Assembly: GCA_009760855.2 (NCBI GenBank)
Contig: WPIO01000165.1
Coordinates: forward strand, 291,001-355,000
Length of the DNA: 64,000 nt
Source: Cristatella mucedo
Taxonomy: Eukaryota; Bryozoa; Phylactolaemata; Cristatellidae
Direction: 5' to 3'
Part shown: positions 63,471 through 64,000 of the stretch, piece by piece
Numbering within the stretch: the stretch's first letter is position 1
How the letters are laid out: each line of letters begins with the position of its first letter
The notes under the pieces: model-generated
What the model was told of the DNA's origin: nothing
The model's database searches: none
What the model saw: the letters and a program-made list of their open reading frames with translations, nothing else
Program-made: the position numbers and the translations under genes

Positions 63471-63735
63471 GAGGGTCGGCGAGATGACGAGATGCAGAAA
63501 AGTGGAGAGGGCGTGGTGCGAGAGCACGCGACCGCAGCAGCAAGATCGGACAGTGCCAAGGAGTAAAGCCACCGGTCAGCTAGAGCGACGACCTTGAACT
63601 CGATGCGACGCTTGACTGGAAGACAGTGAAGCTCTGACAAGGGACTGGCGCGGTGCGGCAGCCACGCCTTTGACGACACACCATATGAGCTGCTGAGTTG
63701 TGCACCAAATCGCCGACGAGTAAGGGTACAGGCCG
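63470..63735 (-). mobile_element. LINE RT C-terminal fragment
   Basis: Minus strand encodes AQLSSSYGVSSKAWL, LHCLPVKRRIEFKVVAL and DRWLYSLA, the LHWLPVxxRIxFK block. Confidence 0.75.
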
Positions 63736-63784
63736 GGTGTCCCGGATAAATGGAACAGCAAAAATCTAGATACAATAATAATAA

Positions 63785-63900
63785 TATGGTAAAAATAATA
63801 TAACGATAGTTATATTATTCACAATAACTGTAAAGCGCCGAGAAAGAGATTGAGTTCTCTGAGGGCGCTTTATCAAGTGTATTATTATTATTATTATCTA
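63785..63900 (+). mobile_element. LINE-A tail copy
   Basis: CTGTAAAGCGCCGAGAAAGAG, TTGAGTTCTCTGAGGGCGC and (ATT)n. Confidence 0.85.
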
Positions 63901-64000
63901 GACGCGACGTCACAAACTCGTGAATTAGCTTGGCTGTCGTACTCTTTTTATAATTTGGTCCTGATTTTGGCTGTGTTCCTTTGCTGAAAGTATGCTGATT

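Overview
This is a eukaryotic, almost certainly metazoan, nuclear segment. Protein-coding exons are short, bounded by GT/AG splice sites and separated by introns full of microsatellites and retrotransposon fragments. There are no operons, Shine-Dalgarno sites or long uninterrupted bacterial-type genes. The species cannot be named; the repeat types (CR1/L2/Jockey-like LINE tails, tRNA-derived SINEs, very long (CT)n and GCC arrays) fit an invertebrate. Most long open frames in the window are shadows of (CT)n, (GCC)n or minisatellite DNA and are not annotated as genes.

The only gene identified with certainty is a complete minus-strand orthologue of ERCC6/CSB, the SNF2-family ATPase of transcription-coupled repair. 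It runs from the GC-rich block near 50.0 kb down to a TGA at 31653. Thirteen coding exons join in frame at every junction and give a protein of about 1530 residues if the ATG at 50002 is the start. All SNF2 motifs, the CSB-specific segments after the helicase core and the C-terminal ubiquitin-binding region are present. Its introns carry (CT)n blocks, LINE and SINE copies and a 1.2-kb 21-bp minisatellite.

The rest of the window carries four partial gene models that look like one family. Models 1 (3.7-1.3 kb, minus), 2 (26.2-21.8 kb, minus), 3 (12.7-10.3 kb, minus) and 4 (54.4-60.4 kb, plus) each have a transmembrane segment followed by a proline/glutamine/methionine-rich tail. In models 1-3 all the proposed junctions are phase 1. 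Model 4 also shows a cysteine-rich, EB/EGF-like ectodomain before the membrane segment. Models 3 and 4 share an Ala-rich stretch followed by IVQP at the start of the tail. Signal-peptide exons were not found, so these models are incomplete. Their function is unknown; single-pass surface proteins are an inference.

Repeats dominate elsewhere. There are two LINE groups (LINE-A with a 3' tail containing TTGAGTTCTCTGAGGGCGC and an ATT microsatellite; LINE-B with a different tail), at least two tRNA-derived SINE groups (SINE-1 and SINE-2, names local to this report), a possible DNA transposon at 20.43-21.17 kb, a CTAAAA/CTAAAAA satellite at 11.1-11.6 kb and many micro- and minisatellites. The 27.8-29.45 kb interval is an AT-rich island with no convincing gene. 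A small AT-rich open frame at 19.6-19.85 kb resembles the N-terminal part of a T4-Rnl1-like RNA ligase, but weakly.
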